64,000 nt of DNA from an uncultured Planctomycetaceae bacterium (lineage in GTDB: Bacteria; Planctomycetota; Planctomycetia; Pirellulales; UBA1268): NCBI GenBank assembly GCA_903885565.1, contig CAISJI010000142.1, positions 29,755 through 93,754 on the forward strand, written 5' to 3'. Both the position numbers and the translations under genes were made by a program. Every line of letters begins with the position of its first letter. Position 1 is the first letter of the stretch. Under the pieces are notes generated by a model. It was not told where the DNA came from. It saw only the letters and a program-made list of their open reading frames with translations, and searched no databases. This document shows, piece by piece, positions 50,355 to 59,648 of this stretch.

Positions 50355-53300
50355 TCAGGGGTCGTAGCCGAGGTTGGGGCCCAGCCAGCGCTCCATCTCC
50401 TCCACCGGCATTCCCTTGCGGGCGGCGTAGTTCTCGACCTGCTCGCGTGTGATGCGATCGACGGCGAAGTAGCGGCTCTCGGGATGGGCAAAGAAGAGGC
50501 CGCTGACACTCGCTGCCGGCAGCATTGCGCAGCTCTCGGTGAGCGTGATCCCCGCCGCCTTCTCCACTCCGAGCCACTGGAAGAGCGCCCTCTTCTCGGT
50601 GTTGTCGGGGCAGGCAGGATAGCCGGGGGCCGGCCGGATGCCGCGGTAGCGCTCCTCGATCATGTCGTCTGGGGTAAGCGATTCTTCCCGGCCGTAACGC
50701 CACTCGCGGCGGACTTTCTCGTGGAGCCATTCCGCGCAGGCCTCGGCGAAGCGGTCGGCGATCGCCTTCACCATGATCGAGGAGTAGTCGTCGTGGTCTT
50801 TGTCATACTTGCGGCAGAGTTCTTCGCAGCCATGGCCGGCGGTGACGGCGAAGGCGCCGATATAGTCTTTGCGGCCGGAGTCAGCCGGGGCCACGAAATC
50901 GGCCAGAGCGTGGAACGAGTCCTGCCCCTTGCGTTCCCACTGCTGCCGCAGCGTGTGCACGCGACCAAATTCCTTGGTGCGAGCCTCATCGGTGTAGAGC
51001 AGCACGTCGTCGCCGCAGGAATTGGCGGCAAAAAATCCATACACTCCTCTGGCCTGCAGCGACTTGTCAGCCACAATTTTTTCGAGCATCGCTGTCGCGT
51101 CGGCGAAGAGCTTCGTGGCTTCTGTGCCCACCACCGGATCGGTGAAGATAGCGGGATACTTCCCGCGCAGCTCCCAAGCCATGAAGAAAGGGGACCAGTC
51201 GATATAGGGCACGAGCGCCTCCAGCGGCACGTCGGCCAGCTGGCTGACACCGAGGAACTCGGGCGTGTCGATCGGCGCCGCCGACCAATCGGTGGTCCAG
51301 CGTTTCTGGCGGGCCACCTCGAAGGGCACGAGCGTCGTCTGCTGGCGGCGTTTGAAGTTTTCCACATCACGCTGCTGGGCGAGCCGGTTTTCCTTGCCGA
51401 ATTCCTCGCGCGAGACGGGGTTGATCAGTTTTTCGACCACACCGGCCGCCCGTGAGGCGTCGAGCACATGGACGATGTCGCCTGAGTATTTCGGGGCGAT
51501 TTTCACGGCAGTGTGCCGGGCGGAGGTGGTTGCCCCGCCGATGAGAATCGGGATCTTCAGACCCTCGTGCTCGAATTCCGAGGCGACGTGCACCATTTCA
51601 TCGAGGCTCGGCGTGATCAGGCCGCTGAGGCCGACGACATCAACCTTATGCTCCTTGGCCGCTTCCACGATTTTTGCCGAGGGGATCATCACGCCCATGT
51701 CGATCACCTCATAGCCGTTGCAGCCGAGGACAACGCCGACGATGTTCTTGCCGATGTCGTGCACGTCCCCCTTCACCGTCGCCATCAGCACGCGGCCGCG
51801 GCTCGACTGGGTTTGCCCCGAGGCGGCCTTTTCCTGCTCCATGTAGGGGAGGAGGTGGGCCACGGCCCGCTTCATCACGCGGGCGCTTTTTACCACCTGC
51901 GGCAGAAACATCTTTCCCTGGCCGAACAGATCACCCACCACCTGCATTCCCCGCATCAACGGGCCTTCAATGATCTCCAGCCCCGTGGCATATTCCTTGC
52001 GGGCATCCTCGATGTCGGTTTCAACATGGTCGGCCAACCCTTTCACCAGCGCGTGGCCGAGCCGCCCCTCCACGTCGAGCGTGCGCCAGGCATCGGCCTT
52101 GGCGGTATCTGCCGGATCGCGTTTTTTGACGCTCTCGGCATATTCGATCAGCCGGTCGGTGGCATCCCCCCGGCGGTCGAAGAGCACATCCTCGATCCGC
52201 TCGAGCAGTTGTGGCTCGATCTCCTGATAGACAGCCAACTGCCCGGCGTTGACGATGCCCATGTCCATGCCGGCCTGAATCGCGTGATAGAGGAAGGCAG
52301 CATGCATCGCCTCGCGCACCGCGTCGTTGCCGCGGAAGGAAAACGAGATGTTGCTCACACCGCCCGAAACCTTCACCAGCGGCATCGCCGCCTTGATCTG
52401 CCGGGTGGCCTCGATGAAGTTGAGCGCGTAGCGATTGTGCTCCTCGATGCCGGTGGCAACGGTGAGAATGTTGGGATCGAAGATGATGTCCTGCGGCGGA
52501 AAACCGACCTCTTCGGTGAGCAGTTTGTAAGCGCGGCGGCAGATGGAAACCTTGCGGTCGGTTTCGGTTGCCTGTCCCTCCTCGTCAAACGCCATCACCA
52601 CCACTGCGGCCCCATACCGCCGCACGAGGCGAGCCTGCCGGAGGAATTCGGCCTCCCCCTCCTTCAGGCTGATCGAATTGACGATCCCCTTTCCCTGCAC
52701 GCACTTCAGCCCCGCCTCCAGCACGCTCCAGCGCGAGCTGTCGATCATGATCGGCACGCGAGCCACATCGGGCTCGCTGGAGAGGAGCGTGAGAAACTTC
52801 GTCATCACGGCCGGGCCGTCGAGCATCCCCTCATCGACGTTGATGTCGATGATGTTGGCGCCGTTCTCCACCTGCTGGCGGGCGACGCGGAGGGCCTCTT
52901 CGTAGCGATCTTCTTTGATCAGACGGGCAAAGGCACGGGAGCCGGTGACATTGGTCCGCTCACCGATGATCGTGAAACTGCTCTCGGGACGGATCTCGAG
53001 CAGCTCGAGCCCCGAGTAGCGCGACAGCGTCGAGCCGGTCGGCGGGACGCGGGGCGGATGCTTGGAGACCGCTTCGGCGATCGCCTTGATGTGTGGCGGC
53101 GTGGTGCCGCAGCAGCCGCCGATGATATTGAGCCAGCCCTCGCGGGCGAAGTCGCCGAGGACTGAGGCCATCATCTCGGGGGTTTCGTCGAAGCCTCCCA
53201 TCGCGTTGGGGAGGCCGGCATTGGGATAGCAGCTCACCGGAATCGGCGCCACCCGGCAGAGATCAGCCAGATGGGAGCGGAGCTTTTCCGGGCCGAGGGC

Positions 53301-54062
53301 GCAGTTGATCCCCACACTCACCAGATCGGCGTGGGAGATGCTCGTCCAGCAGGCTTCGACCGTTTGCGCGGAGAGCGTTCTGCCCCCCTCAAACACCGTG
53401 AACGAGGCCATCACCGGAACCCGCACCCCCTGCTCGCGAAACACCTCATCGATCGCAAACAGGCAGGCCTTGAGCACCAGCGTGTCAAACGCCGTTTCGG
53501 CCAGCAGGAGATCGACGCCCCCTTCGAGCAGCGCCACCACCTGCTCCTTGTAGTTGTCGACCATTTGATCGTAGGTGACATCGCGGTGGCCAGGATCGGC
53601 GACATTGCCGGCGATCGAGAGTTGCTTGTTGGTGGGGCCGATCGAGCCGGCGACAAACCGGGGGCGGTCGGGGGTTTTGGCGGTGGCTGCATCAGCCGCC
53701 TCGCGGGCGAGTTTGGCGGCGGCGAGATTGAGCTCGCGCACCCGGTCGGCCAGGCCAAAATCGGCCAGCGCCAGATGCGTGGCACCAAACGTATTGGTTT
53801 CCACGATGTCGGCGCCCGCCTCGAGGTAGGCGGCGTGAATCCCCCGGATCGCGTCCCCCTGCGTGAGCACCAGAATATCGATGCAGTTCTTCAGGTCGCG
53901 CGGATGATTGCGAAACATCTCGCCGCGGAAGCCCTCTTCGTCGAGGGCGAGGGCATGCACCATCGTGCCCATGGCGCCATCCAGCACCAGAATCCGCTGG
54001 GAGAGGAGGTCGCGAAAGAGTTGCGAGCGGGCTGCATTGACTGCACTGGTAGGCATGGGCAT
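50355..54062 (-). CDS. metH: Cobalamin-dependent methionine synthase MetH
   Basis: A 1235-residue enzyme methylating homocysteine from methyl-THF through B12. All four modules are present. The homocysteine domain has zinc ligands in [13 protein letters not shown] and [12 protein letters not shown]. The pterin domain has [15 protein letters not shown]. The B12 domain has [20 protein letters not shown], with the cobalt-ligand His. The SAM reactivation domain ends with [19 protein letters not shown]. The ATG at 54062 is followed two codons later by another ATG (54056); no clear ribosome-binding site separates them. It is full-length. Confidence 0.97.
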   Translation of the reverse strand: MPMPTSAVNAARSQLFRDLLSQRILVLDGAMGTMVHALALDEEGFRGEMFRNHPRDLKNCIDILVLTQGDAIRGIHAAYLEAGADIVETNTFGATHLALADFGLADRVRELNLAAAKLAREAADAATAKTPDRPRFVAGSIGPTNKQLSIAGNVADPGHRDVTYDQMVDNYKEQVVALLEGGVDLLLAETAFDTLVLKACLFAIDEVFREQGVRVPVMASFTVFEGGRTLSAQTVEACWTSISHADLVSVGINCALGPEKLRSHLADLCRVAPIPVSCYPNAGLPNAMGGFDETPEMMASVLGDFAREGWLNIIGGCCGTTPPHIKAIAEAVSKHPPRVPPTGSTLSRYSGLELLEIRPESSFTIIGERTNVTGSRAFARLIKEDRYEEALRVARQQVENGANIIDINVDEGMLDGPAVMTKFLTLLSSEPDVARVPIMIDSSRWSVLEAGLKCVQGKGIVNSISLKEGEAEFLRQARLVRRYGAAVVVMAFDEEGQATETDRKVSICRRAYKLLTEEVGFPPQDIIFDPNILTVATGIEEHNRYALNFIEATRQIKAAMPLVKVSGGVSNISFSFRGNDAVREAMHAAFLYHAIQAGMDMGIVNAGQLAVYQEIEPQLLERIEDVLFDRRGDATDRLIEYAESVKKRDPADTAKADAWRTLDVEGRLGHALVKGLADHVETDIEDARKEYATGLEIIEGPLMRGMQVVGDLFGQGKMFLPQVVKSARVMKRAVAHLLPYMEQEKAASGQTQSSRGRVLMATVKGDVHDIGKNIVGVVLGCNGYEVIDMGVMIPSAKIVEAAKEHKVDVVGLSGLITPSLDEMVHVASEFEHEGLKIPILIGGATTSARHTAVKIAPKYSGDIVHVLDASRAAGVVEKLINPVSREEFGKENRLAQQRDVENFKRRQQTTLVPFEVARQKRWTTDWSAAPIDTPEFLGVSQLADVPLEALVPYIDWSPFFMAWELRGKYPAIFTDPVVGTEATKLFADATAMLEKIVADKSLQARGVYGFFAANSCGDDVLLYTDEARTKEFGRVHTLRQQWERKGQDSFHALADFVAPADSGRKDYIGAFAVTAGHGCEELCRKYDKDHDDYSSIMVKAIADRFAEACAEWLHEKVRREWRYGREESLTPDDMIEERYRGIRPAPGYPACPDNTEKRALFQWLGVEKAAGITLTESCAMLPAASVSGLFFAHPESRYFAVDRITREQVENYAARKGMPVEEMERWLGPNLGYDP

Positions 54063-54171
54063 GGGTGGTTTCGGGATGGGAGGAGGCCTGCAGGCCTGCC
54101 GCCGCGAAAGAGGGATTGGGGGAACTGGCCGATTGGAGCGGTTTGGCGAACCTTACCAGCCTCACATGATA
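54063..54171 (-). promoter_or_regulatory. metH leader region with -10 box and nested hairpin
   Basis: On the minus strand a TATCAT -10-like box (54166-54171) lies about 100 bases before metH, with no clear -35. The inferred leader contains a nested structure: CTGG, GGTT, AACC and CCAG pair in order. It does not match the B12-box, SAH or SAM riboswitch consensus that I know. The rest of the 308-base divergent gap (54172-54370) shows nothing recognisable. Confidence 0.3.
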
Positions 54172-54370
54172 GGCACTCGAGCCGGAATGGACTACTGCGA
54201 AAACCCCGTAAACAGGCCTTTTGCAGCGGCTGCTCAAGCCCGTCCAAGGGCCGCGACGATGATTCTCCGGAGCGGTCCGTAGACGAAGCCGCTGGAGGGA
54301 TGGCATGGGGGCGGCATGAACTGGCTGCCGCCGGCTCCCGCGAACCTTGCCCTGGCACTGGAGTCGATCG

Positions 54371-54691
54371 ATGCAGGTGATCGCCTCCATTCCGACGCTC
54401 CCCTCGGTGGGCACTCGACCTCGGCACGTCGCAGTCGGCACCGCGGCTCTCCCCGAGCCGACTGCTGCCAGGCTCCCGTCGCGGGGCCGCCAACGCGAGG
54501 GAAGGTCTGGCCCACCCTTTCCGGCTCTGTCGGTTTGCGTGTTGGCGCTGGCCGCTGCGGGGTGTTGGGCGGCGGTGTGGTGGGCTGACGCAACGCGGCT
54601 GGCTGGGGTTCCGCAGGCAGACCAGCAGGCAGTTCAGCAGGTAGTGTCCCCCTCACCCAGGCTGGCGGCTCTGCCGGAGTCCGCCCCATGA
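54371..54691 (+). CDS. Small single-pass membrane protein
   Basis: About 106 residues from ATG 54371, which has GGAG seven bases upstream; an in-frame ATG 24 bases earlier lacks one. An Arg/Pro-rich cytoplasmic part (residues 1-50) precedes one strong transmembrane helix, ALSVCVLALAAAGCWAAVWW, and a short Ala/Gln-rich exterior part. The stop overlaps the ATG of the next gene (ATGA), which argues that it is real. Its place before a BY-kinase-like gene recalls the membrane partner of polysaccharide co-polymerase kinases, but it is far shorter. Function unknown. Confidence 0.55.
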   Translation: MQVIASIPTLPSVGTRPRHVAVGTAALPEPTAARLPSRGRQREGRSGPPFPALSVCVLALAAAGCWAAVWWADATRLAGVPQADQQAVQQVVSPSPRLAALPESAP

Positions 54692-55347
54692 CGCTCGATC
54701 TGTTGGACCGGGCTTTTGTGTCGCGTTCGCCCGCTCGCCCTCTCCTGCCCTCGCGCAGGCCAGTGGCTGGGATGGGAGCAACGAAGGGGACGGGCGAGGC
54801 CCGTGCCGTGACCGCCACGGCTGCCGCAGAGCCGGTTGAGGCCGCAGAATTCTCGGCTGCATCCACGCCAGAGGCGGTCGCTGCCGATCTGGTCGATCGG
54901 TTGCTCGAGCAGGCCCACGAGGCTTGGCAGAGTCTGGCGGCACGGGTGGAGCAGGCGCATGCGGAGGGCCTTCGTGTGGTGGCAGTGGCTGGCGCAGAGC
55001 GCGGTGAAGGGCGTTCGACCGTCGTGGCAGGGATCGCGCGGGCGCTCCAGCAGCGGGGCCGCCGGGTGGTGTGCAGCACGCAGGCGCCGCTGGTGACGGA
55101 GGAGAGCGATGTGCCCCCCGATGACGAAACAATCGTGCTCGTCGATGCGGGTGTCTGGTTTCCGCCCGGCCCGATCCGCCGAAAAGTCCTCGCCCGCTGC
55201 GCCCTCGGCTGCGACACGCTGCTGTTTGTGCGCCGCCAGGATGTGCCGGAATGCCTCGCCTACCAACAGGCGCTCGCAGCGATCGGGATGCCGGTGCTCG
55301 GAGTCGTGCTGACATTTGCCGGTGCCGGGGATGGCTCGGCAACCTGA
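54688..55347 (+). CDS. P-loop protein resembling CpsD/Wzc-type tyrosine kinase domain, variant Walker A
   Basis: A 219-residue protein. After a disordered Ala/Glu-rich N-terminus, residues about 96-130 read VVAVAGAERGEGRSTVVAGI, laid out like the PGEGKST Walker A of bacterial tyrosine kinases. Arg109 replaces the catalytic Lys. A Walker A'/B-like ETIVLVDAGVWFP and the C-terminal CDTLLFVRRQDV, then MPVLGVVLTF, follow the same fold. No C-terminal Tyr cluster is present. Loss of the lysine suggests weak or no ATP hydrolysis. It overlaps the small membrane protein gene and precedes an AAA ATPase by 36 bases. Confidence 0.7.
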   Translation: MTLDLLDRAFVSRSPARPLLPSRRPVAGMGATKGTGEARAVTATAAAEPVEAAEFSAASTPEAVAADLVDRLLEQAHEAWQSLAARVEQAHAEGLRVVAVAGAERGEGRSTVVAGIARALQQRGRRVVCSTQAPLVTEESDVPPDDETIVLVDAGVWFPPGPIRRKVLARCALGCDTLLFVRRQDVPECLAYQQALAAIGMPVLGVVLTFAGAGDGSAT

Positions 55348-55383
55348 CCAGACATTCCCCCCGATCTCCTCTCAAGGGCTGTC

Positions 55384-56049
55384 ATGATGGATGCCCAACT
55401 CCATTCCGCCCCGCTCACTCCCGCGCAGCACGCTGCAGAGGCCCGGATTGCCTATGCGCTCGAAGCGCCGGGGGGAGCGGCGATTCTCTGCGGCCCGGCA
55501 GGCGTCGGAAAAACGTTGCTGCTGGAGCGCATGGCAGAAACCGTGGCCCTCCAGGGGCAGTGCCTGCTGGCCGATTCATGCGCCATCGCCCGCGACTGGG
55601 CCGCCGGCTCCGATCCAGCCGAGTGGCCCGGAATGCTTCTGATCGACAATGCCCACCTCGCCGCCGACAACGATCTGGCCGAACTGCTCGAGAACGTGGC
55701 CCAAGCTCAGGTTGCTTTGAGCCTCGTGCTGGCCGGTCAGGGACGCCTGCTCACGTTGGCCGCCCGCCATCCGCAACTGGCGAGGATCGTACGCGTGCGG
55801 GCCGTGTTGCCGCCGCTGTCGCTGGAGGAATCGCAGACGCTGCTGGCTCATCGGCTCGGTGGGCTCCTCACGCAGCCTGCCGATGCCGCCATGGTGCGCA
55901 CGCTCCACGAGATCGCCGCCGGCATCCCGGCCGAGGTGGTGCGACTGGCCGATCTGGCAGGGCTCCTGCTCGCCGCCGATCCCACCCGGCCGCTTGTGGC
56001 CGACGACATCGAACTGATCCACCGCCGCGCCAGCCTGCAGGCGGCGTGA
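55384..56049 (+). CDS. ExeA/GspA-like AAA ATPase
   Basis: A 221-residue ATPase. Walker A is ILCGPAGVGKTLLLERMAE and Walker B is GMLLIDNAHLA; the sensor-type LSLVLAGQGRLLTLAARHPQL and a small C-terminal helical domain follow. This is the ATPase core of ExeA-like proteins, which assist secretin or polysaccharide-export assembly in other bacteria, without the peptidoglycan-binding C-terminus. It starts with two consecutive ATGs (55384, 55387). It is the third gene of the operon with the small membrane protein and the CpsD-like protein, suggesting an envelope or exopolysaccharide role. Confidence 0.78.
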   Translation: MMDAQLHSAPLTPAQHAAEARIAYALEAPGGAAILCGPAGVGKTLLLERMAETVALQGQCLLADSCAIARDWAAGSDPAEWPGMLLIDNAHLAADNDLAELLENVAQAQVALSLVLAGQGRLLTLAARHPQLARIVRVRAVLPPLSLEESQTLLAHRLGGLLTQPADAAMVRTLHEIAAGIPAEVVRLADLAGLLLAADPTRPLVADDIELIHRRASLQAA

Positions 56050-56218
56050 GCCGGTGTGTCGGGCGTTCCGGGCCAGCATGCGAAACTCGTCTGGGAACCG
56101 ATGAGTGGCACACCGGGCCCACCATCCCAGATGACTTTCCCCATCGCATGCCACACAATAGTGCTGCCCGTGGCGGCACACATTCGTGTGGCCCCGGTTC
56201 CTCCTGCAGGACTTTTCC

Positions 56219-59200
56219 ATGCCCCTCCGGACTGTCTCCCGGGTCGCTTTTTTTTGCTGCAAAGCCGAGCTTCTTTCTGGCCGGTTGGGCGCAATGGTGC
56301 TGCTCTGCCTGCTGGTAGCCGGCGGGCGCCACGGCTCCTGCGCACGGGCCGATGAGGCTCCGGGGCCCTCTGCGGCCGATCTGCTCCGCGATGTGAAGGC
56401 CCCCGAGGGATTTGCGGCAACGGTCTTTGCCGGGCCCGACCTCGCCCGCTATCCGGTCTTCGTGGCGGCGACCGTCGACGGCACGCTCTTTGTCTCCAGC
56501 GACGGCAACGGCTCGCTCGACCGCGAGCCACATCGCGGCCGGATTCTCCGGCTGCGCGATACCGATCAGGATGGCACGGCTGACGAGGTGAAAGAGTTTG
56601 TCACCGATGTGAATAGTCCCCGTGGGCTGGTGTGGGTGGACGATCGGCTGATTGTGCTCCACCCGCCCCATGTTTCGGCGTTTCGCGACACCGATGGCGA
56701 CGGCACCGCCGACGAGCAGACCAGGCTGGTGAGCGATCTCGGGTTTGGTTTTGCCGACCGCCCCGCCGACCATACTTCCAATGGCTTGGCACTGGGGATC
56801 GATGGCTGGGTCTATGCGGCGATCGGCGACTTTGGCTTCCGCGACGCCAGCGGGAGCGATGGCCGCCACCTCCACCTTCGCGGCGGTGGGATCGTGCGCT
56901 TTCGGCCCGATGGCAGCGGTCTCGATCTCTTCGCCCGCGGCACCCGCAACAATCTGGAGGCGGCAGTCGGTCCACTCCTGCAGATGATTGCCCGCGACAA
57001 CACCAACGATGGCGGTGGCTGGAATGTGCGGCTCCACTCCTTCAGCGGGCTGGAAGATCACGGCTATCCGCGGCGCTATCTCCACTTCGCCGCCGAGATC
57101 GTGGCGCCTCTGGCCGACTATGGCGGCGGCTCCGGCACCGGCGCCTGCTGGATCGACGAGCCCTGGATGCCAGCCCGCTGGAACGATGCCCCCTTCACCT
57201 GCGACTGGGGCCGCGGCCTGATCTACCGCCATCCGCTCGCGGCACAGGGAGCGGGGTTCACCGCTGAGCAGGAGGAATTTCTGCATCTCACCCGCGTTAC
57301 CGATCTCGATGCCGATGGTGCCGGCACGATCTACGCTGCGAGTTGGCGCGACGGCACGTTCACCTGGACCGGCCCCCATGTCGGCTTTATCGCCGCTCTC
57401 CGCCCCACCGGCCGGCTCCCTCTGACCCCTCCCGATTGTTCCGCGCTCGATTCTCAGGCGCTGTGCCACCTGCTCGCCGGCCCCAGCCATCGGATCCGGT
57501 TGGAGGCGCAGCGGCAGCTGCTCCGCCGAGGAGATCGTTCGCCCGAGATCCTTCAAGCTCTGGAGGCTCAAGCTAGCGAAGAGGCTGCGGCACTCGCTCC
57601 CCGCGTGGCGGCTCTTTTTACCTGTGCGCTCCTGGGCCAGGGAGCGGCCCGCCCTGCGCTCGTGCGACTGGCTGATGACGCCGCACTTGCCCCCTTTGCC
57701 ATTCGGGCGCTTGGCGATTTGGGGACGAGTGAGACTGAAGCTCGCTCGACCGACTCAGCCGTGCGCGACCTCTTCAAGGGGGCCCTCGCCGCGCCCGACC
57801 CGCGCACGCGATTGGAGGCGATCGTGGCCCTTGTGCGAAATGGCAGCGGGGCAGCGTGGCTCCTGCCGCTGGCAGCCGACGCCGACCCAATCGTGGCCCA
57901 CACGGCGATCGAGGGAGCTGTGCGCCTCGGCACGCGCGACCAGCAGCAGTCGATTGCTGCCTGTGCGGCGGCGCTCGAGGCACCGGAAGAGACTGCTGCC
58001 TTGCGGGGTGCCTGTCGCGTGCTGGGGGAACTGCATACGCCGGAAGTGGCGGAACTGGTGGTGGCGCGGTTGGATCGCTTAGGCGACCAGAAATCAGCCG
58101 CATCAGGCGATTCCGCTGGTGGATCTGCCACGCTGCGCGAAGAACTGGTCTGGGCCGCCTCCCGGCTCTATCGGCGGGAGGGAGCGTGGCCGGGGGAATC
58201 GTGGGGGGGCCGGCCCGATGCCCGCGGACCCTATTATGCCGCCGAGGAATGGGCCGCTTCGCCACACCTGCTCGCCGCGCTTCTCTCGGCCGTCACGCCG
58301 GCTGAACTTTCGTCGCTGCCGAAAATAGGGCAGATTCTCGGAGCTCATCGGCTGCCGGTCGAGAGCATCGCTCCCGAACTGCTCAAGCGCGCAGCCGACG
58401 GGCCGCCGGGCGCGGTGGGCCTCGCCCGGTTTCTCGATCTGGAGGGCTCAGCATGGCCGCCGGCCAATGGAGTGCTCGAGTCGCTCAGCCTCAATTCCGA
58501 CGTGGCTCCGGCAGATCGCCTCGTGGCGATCCGGGTGCTCTCCCGCTCTCCGGCTCCCGAACTCCTGCGCCCCCTCGTGGCGGCGACGCTCGCGCTGGAA
58601 CCCGGTTCCGCTGCGGCAGTAGCCGCCCGGCTGGCGGTGCGGGAGAGCCTGGCTGCTGCCGCCGACCCGCGGGCTGCCGAGGCGCTGGCAGAGGGTAATC
58701 AAAATTCCAATCAAGAGCCCAGCCGAGCCCAGCGGGGATTGGTCGACGACATTCTGCTTTACGTAGCCGCCTCCAGCAGTGCCAAGAGCGCGCCGCGGGC
58801 GCAGGCGGCCGGGATTCTGGACGCCGCTTGGCAGGCGGGCCCTGCGCGGCGACTGGAACTTGTGGCGGCAAGTGCTCGCACGGCATCGGGAGTGTTGTCA
58901 CACAAACTCGTGGCGGCGGCTGAGCAGAACGACGAACCCGATCTGAAGGCTCTGGCGGGTGAGACAATTCTCAAGCTTGGCATCGATGCCGAGGGGGTGC
59001 GCCGGGTGGCGGCCGACGCTGGGCCGAAGGTGAGCGAGCGGCCGACCGGCGCCGTGCTCGATCTGGTCGATGCCCGTCGCGGCGATCGGGGCGTGGGGGC
59101 GGAACTGTTTGTGGCCAGAAAATGTATCAGCTGCCATGCCGCCGGGGTGGATAGTTCGGGGCTGGGGCCGTCACTGGCCAATGCGGCCAGCATCTACAGC

Positions 59201-59494
59201 CGCCGGCAGTTGGCGCAGAGTGTGCTCGAGCCGAGCAAATCGCTGGCGCAGGGGTTTGCCACGGTGCTGCTCGAGCTGGCCGACGGCCGGCCGTTGGTCG
59301 GATTTGTGACCAGCGAAGCGGCCGGCATGGTTGTGCTGCGGGATGGAAGTGGCGTGGAACACAGAGTGAATAAAAGCGAGATCGAGGAGCGGGCGCAGCT
59401 TCCCACCAGCGTGATGCCGGAGGGCTTGGTGAACGATCTCTCGATTGCGCAGTTCGCCAGCCTCCTCGACTACATCGAAACGCTCGGTAAATAA
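56219..59494 (+). CDS. PVC-type secreted dehydrogenase/cytochrome c fusion (1)
   Basis: About 1091 residues. ATG 56219 has AGGA upstream and is followed by a signal-like hydrophobic segment (AMVLLCLLVAGG, cleavage near ARADE). Residues about 50-400 form a beta-propeller of the sugar/aldose-dehydrogenase type (LRDTDQDGTADEVKEFV, GLALGIDGWVYAAIGDFGF). HEAT-like helical repeats cover about 420-950. The C-terminus is a cytochrome c domain with heme motif CISCH and a distal PTSVMPEGL Met. This fits the planctomycete membrane-bound dehydrogenase/HEAT/heme family; the substrate is unknown. GTG 56186 is the alternative start. It converges with the paralogue at 59649. The 169 bases before it hold no gene. 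Confidence 0.9.
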   Translation: MPLRTVSRVAFFCCKAELLSGRLGAMVLLCLLVAGGRHGSCARADEAPGPSAADLLRDVKAPEGFAATVFAGPDLARYPVFVAATVDGTLFVSSDGNGSLDREPHRGRILRLRDTDQDGTADEVKEFVTDVNSPRGLVWVDDRLIVLHPPHVSAFRDTDGDGTADEQTRLVSDLGFGFADRPADHTSNGLALGIDGWVYAAIGDFGFRDASGSDGRHLHLRGGGIVRFRPDGSGLDLFARGTRNNLEAAVGPLLQMIARDNTNDGGGWNVRLHSFSGLEDHGYPRRYLHFAAEIVAPLADYGGGSGTGACWIDEPWMPARWNDAPFTCDWGRGLIYRHPLAAQGAGFTAEQEEFLHLTRVTDLDADGAGTIYAASWRDGTFTWTGPHVGFIAALRPTGRLPLTPPDCSALDSQALCHLLAGPSHRIRLEAQRQLLRRGDRSPEILQALEAQASEEAAALAPRVAALFTCALLGQGAARPALVRLADDAALAPFAIRALGDLGTSETEARSTDSAVRDLFKGALAAPDPRTRLEAIVALVRNGSGAAWLLPLAADADPIVAHTAIEGAVRLGTRDQQQSIAACAAALEAPEETAALRGACRVLGELHTPEVAELVVARLDRLGDQKSAASGDSAGGSATLREELVWAASRLYRREGAWPGESWGGRPDARGPYYAAEEWAASPHLLAALLSAVTPAELSSLPKIGQILGAHRLPVESIAPELLKRAADGPPGAVGLARFLDLEGSAWPPANGVLESLSLNSDVAPADRLVAIRVLSRSPAPELLRPLVAATLALEPGSAAAVAARLAVRESLAAAADPRAAEALAEGNQNSNQEPSRAQRGLVDDILLYVAASSSAKSAPRAQAAGILDAAWQAGPARRLELVAASARTASGVLSHKLVAAAEQNDEPDLKALAGETILKLGIDAEGVRRVAADAGPKVSERPTGAVLDLVDARRGDRGVGAELFVARKCISCHAAGVDSSGLGPSLANAASIYSRRQLAQSVLEPSKSLAQGFATVLLELADGRPLVGFVTSEAAGMVVLRDGSGVEHRVNKSEIEERAQLPTSVMPEGLVNDLSIAQFASLLDYIETLGK

Positions 59495-59530
59495 CGGGCA
59501 GATGAGGGGGCGGCCCCACTGCTCCTAGCC

Positions 59531-59565
59531 GTCCGTGGAAAAAGTCATCCATGATCTTTTTCCAC
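59531..59565 (+). terminator. Palindromic hairpin between convergent genes (dispersed element, copy 2)
   Basis: GTGGAAAAAGTCAT and ATGATCTTTTTCCAC enclose loop CC, with one bulged T (59535-59565). The design matches the hairpin after gcvH. Both arms are A- or T-rich, so it could terminate transcription from both sides of the convergent pair. Confidence 0.55.
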
Positions 59566-59573
59566 CGGGGTGT

Positions 59574-59595
59574 CTGCCGCCGCCTCCGGCGGCAG
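59574..59595 (+). repeat. GC-rich hairpin following element copy 2
   Basis: CTGCCGCCG and CGGCGGCAG form a perfect nine-base stem around CCTC. A comparable CCTCC-looped stem follows the first copy of the element at 35784-35804, so the two hairpins appear to be parts of one composite unit. Confidence 0.5.
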
Positions 59596-59648
59596 AGCAC
59601 TGTGTCCACAGCCTGTTCGCCGGCAGGGCGTCGTTCTTCAGCGACGCT

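Noticed and set aside
51513..53165. 550-codon plus-strand open frame inside metH
   Set aside because: It is antisense to fully conserved methionine synthase modules and is His/Arg/Asp-rich shadow sequence.
54063..54171. Cobalamin or SAH riboswitch upstream of metH
   Set aside because: No B12 box and no SAH or SAM core motif could be found on the coding strand; kept only as an unassigned leader.
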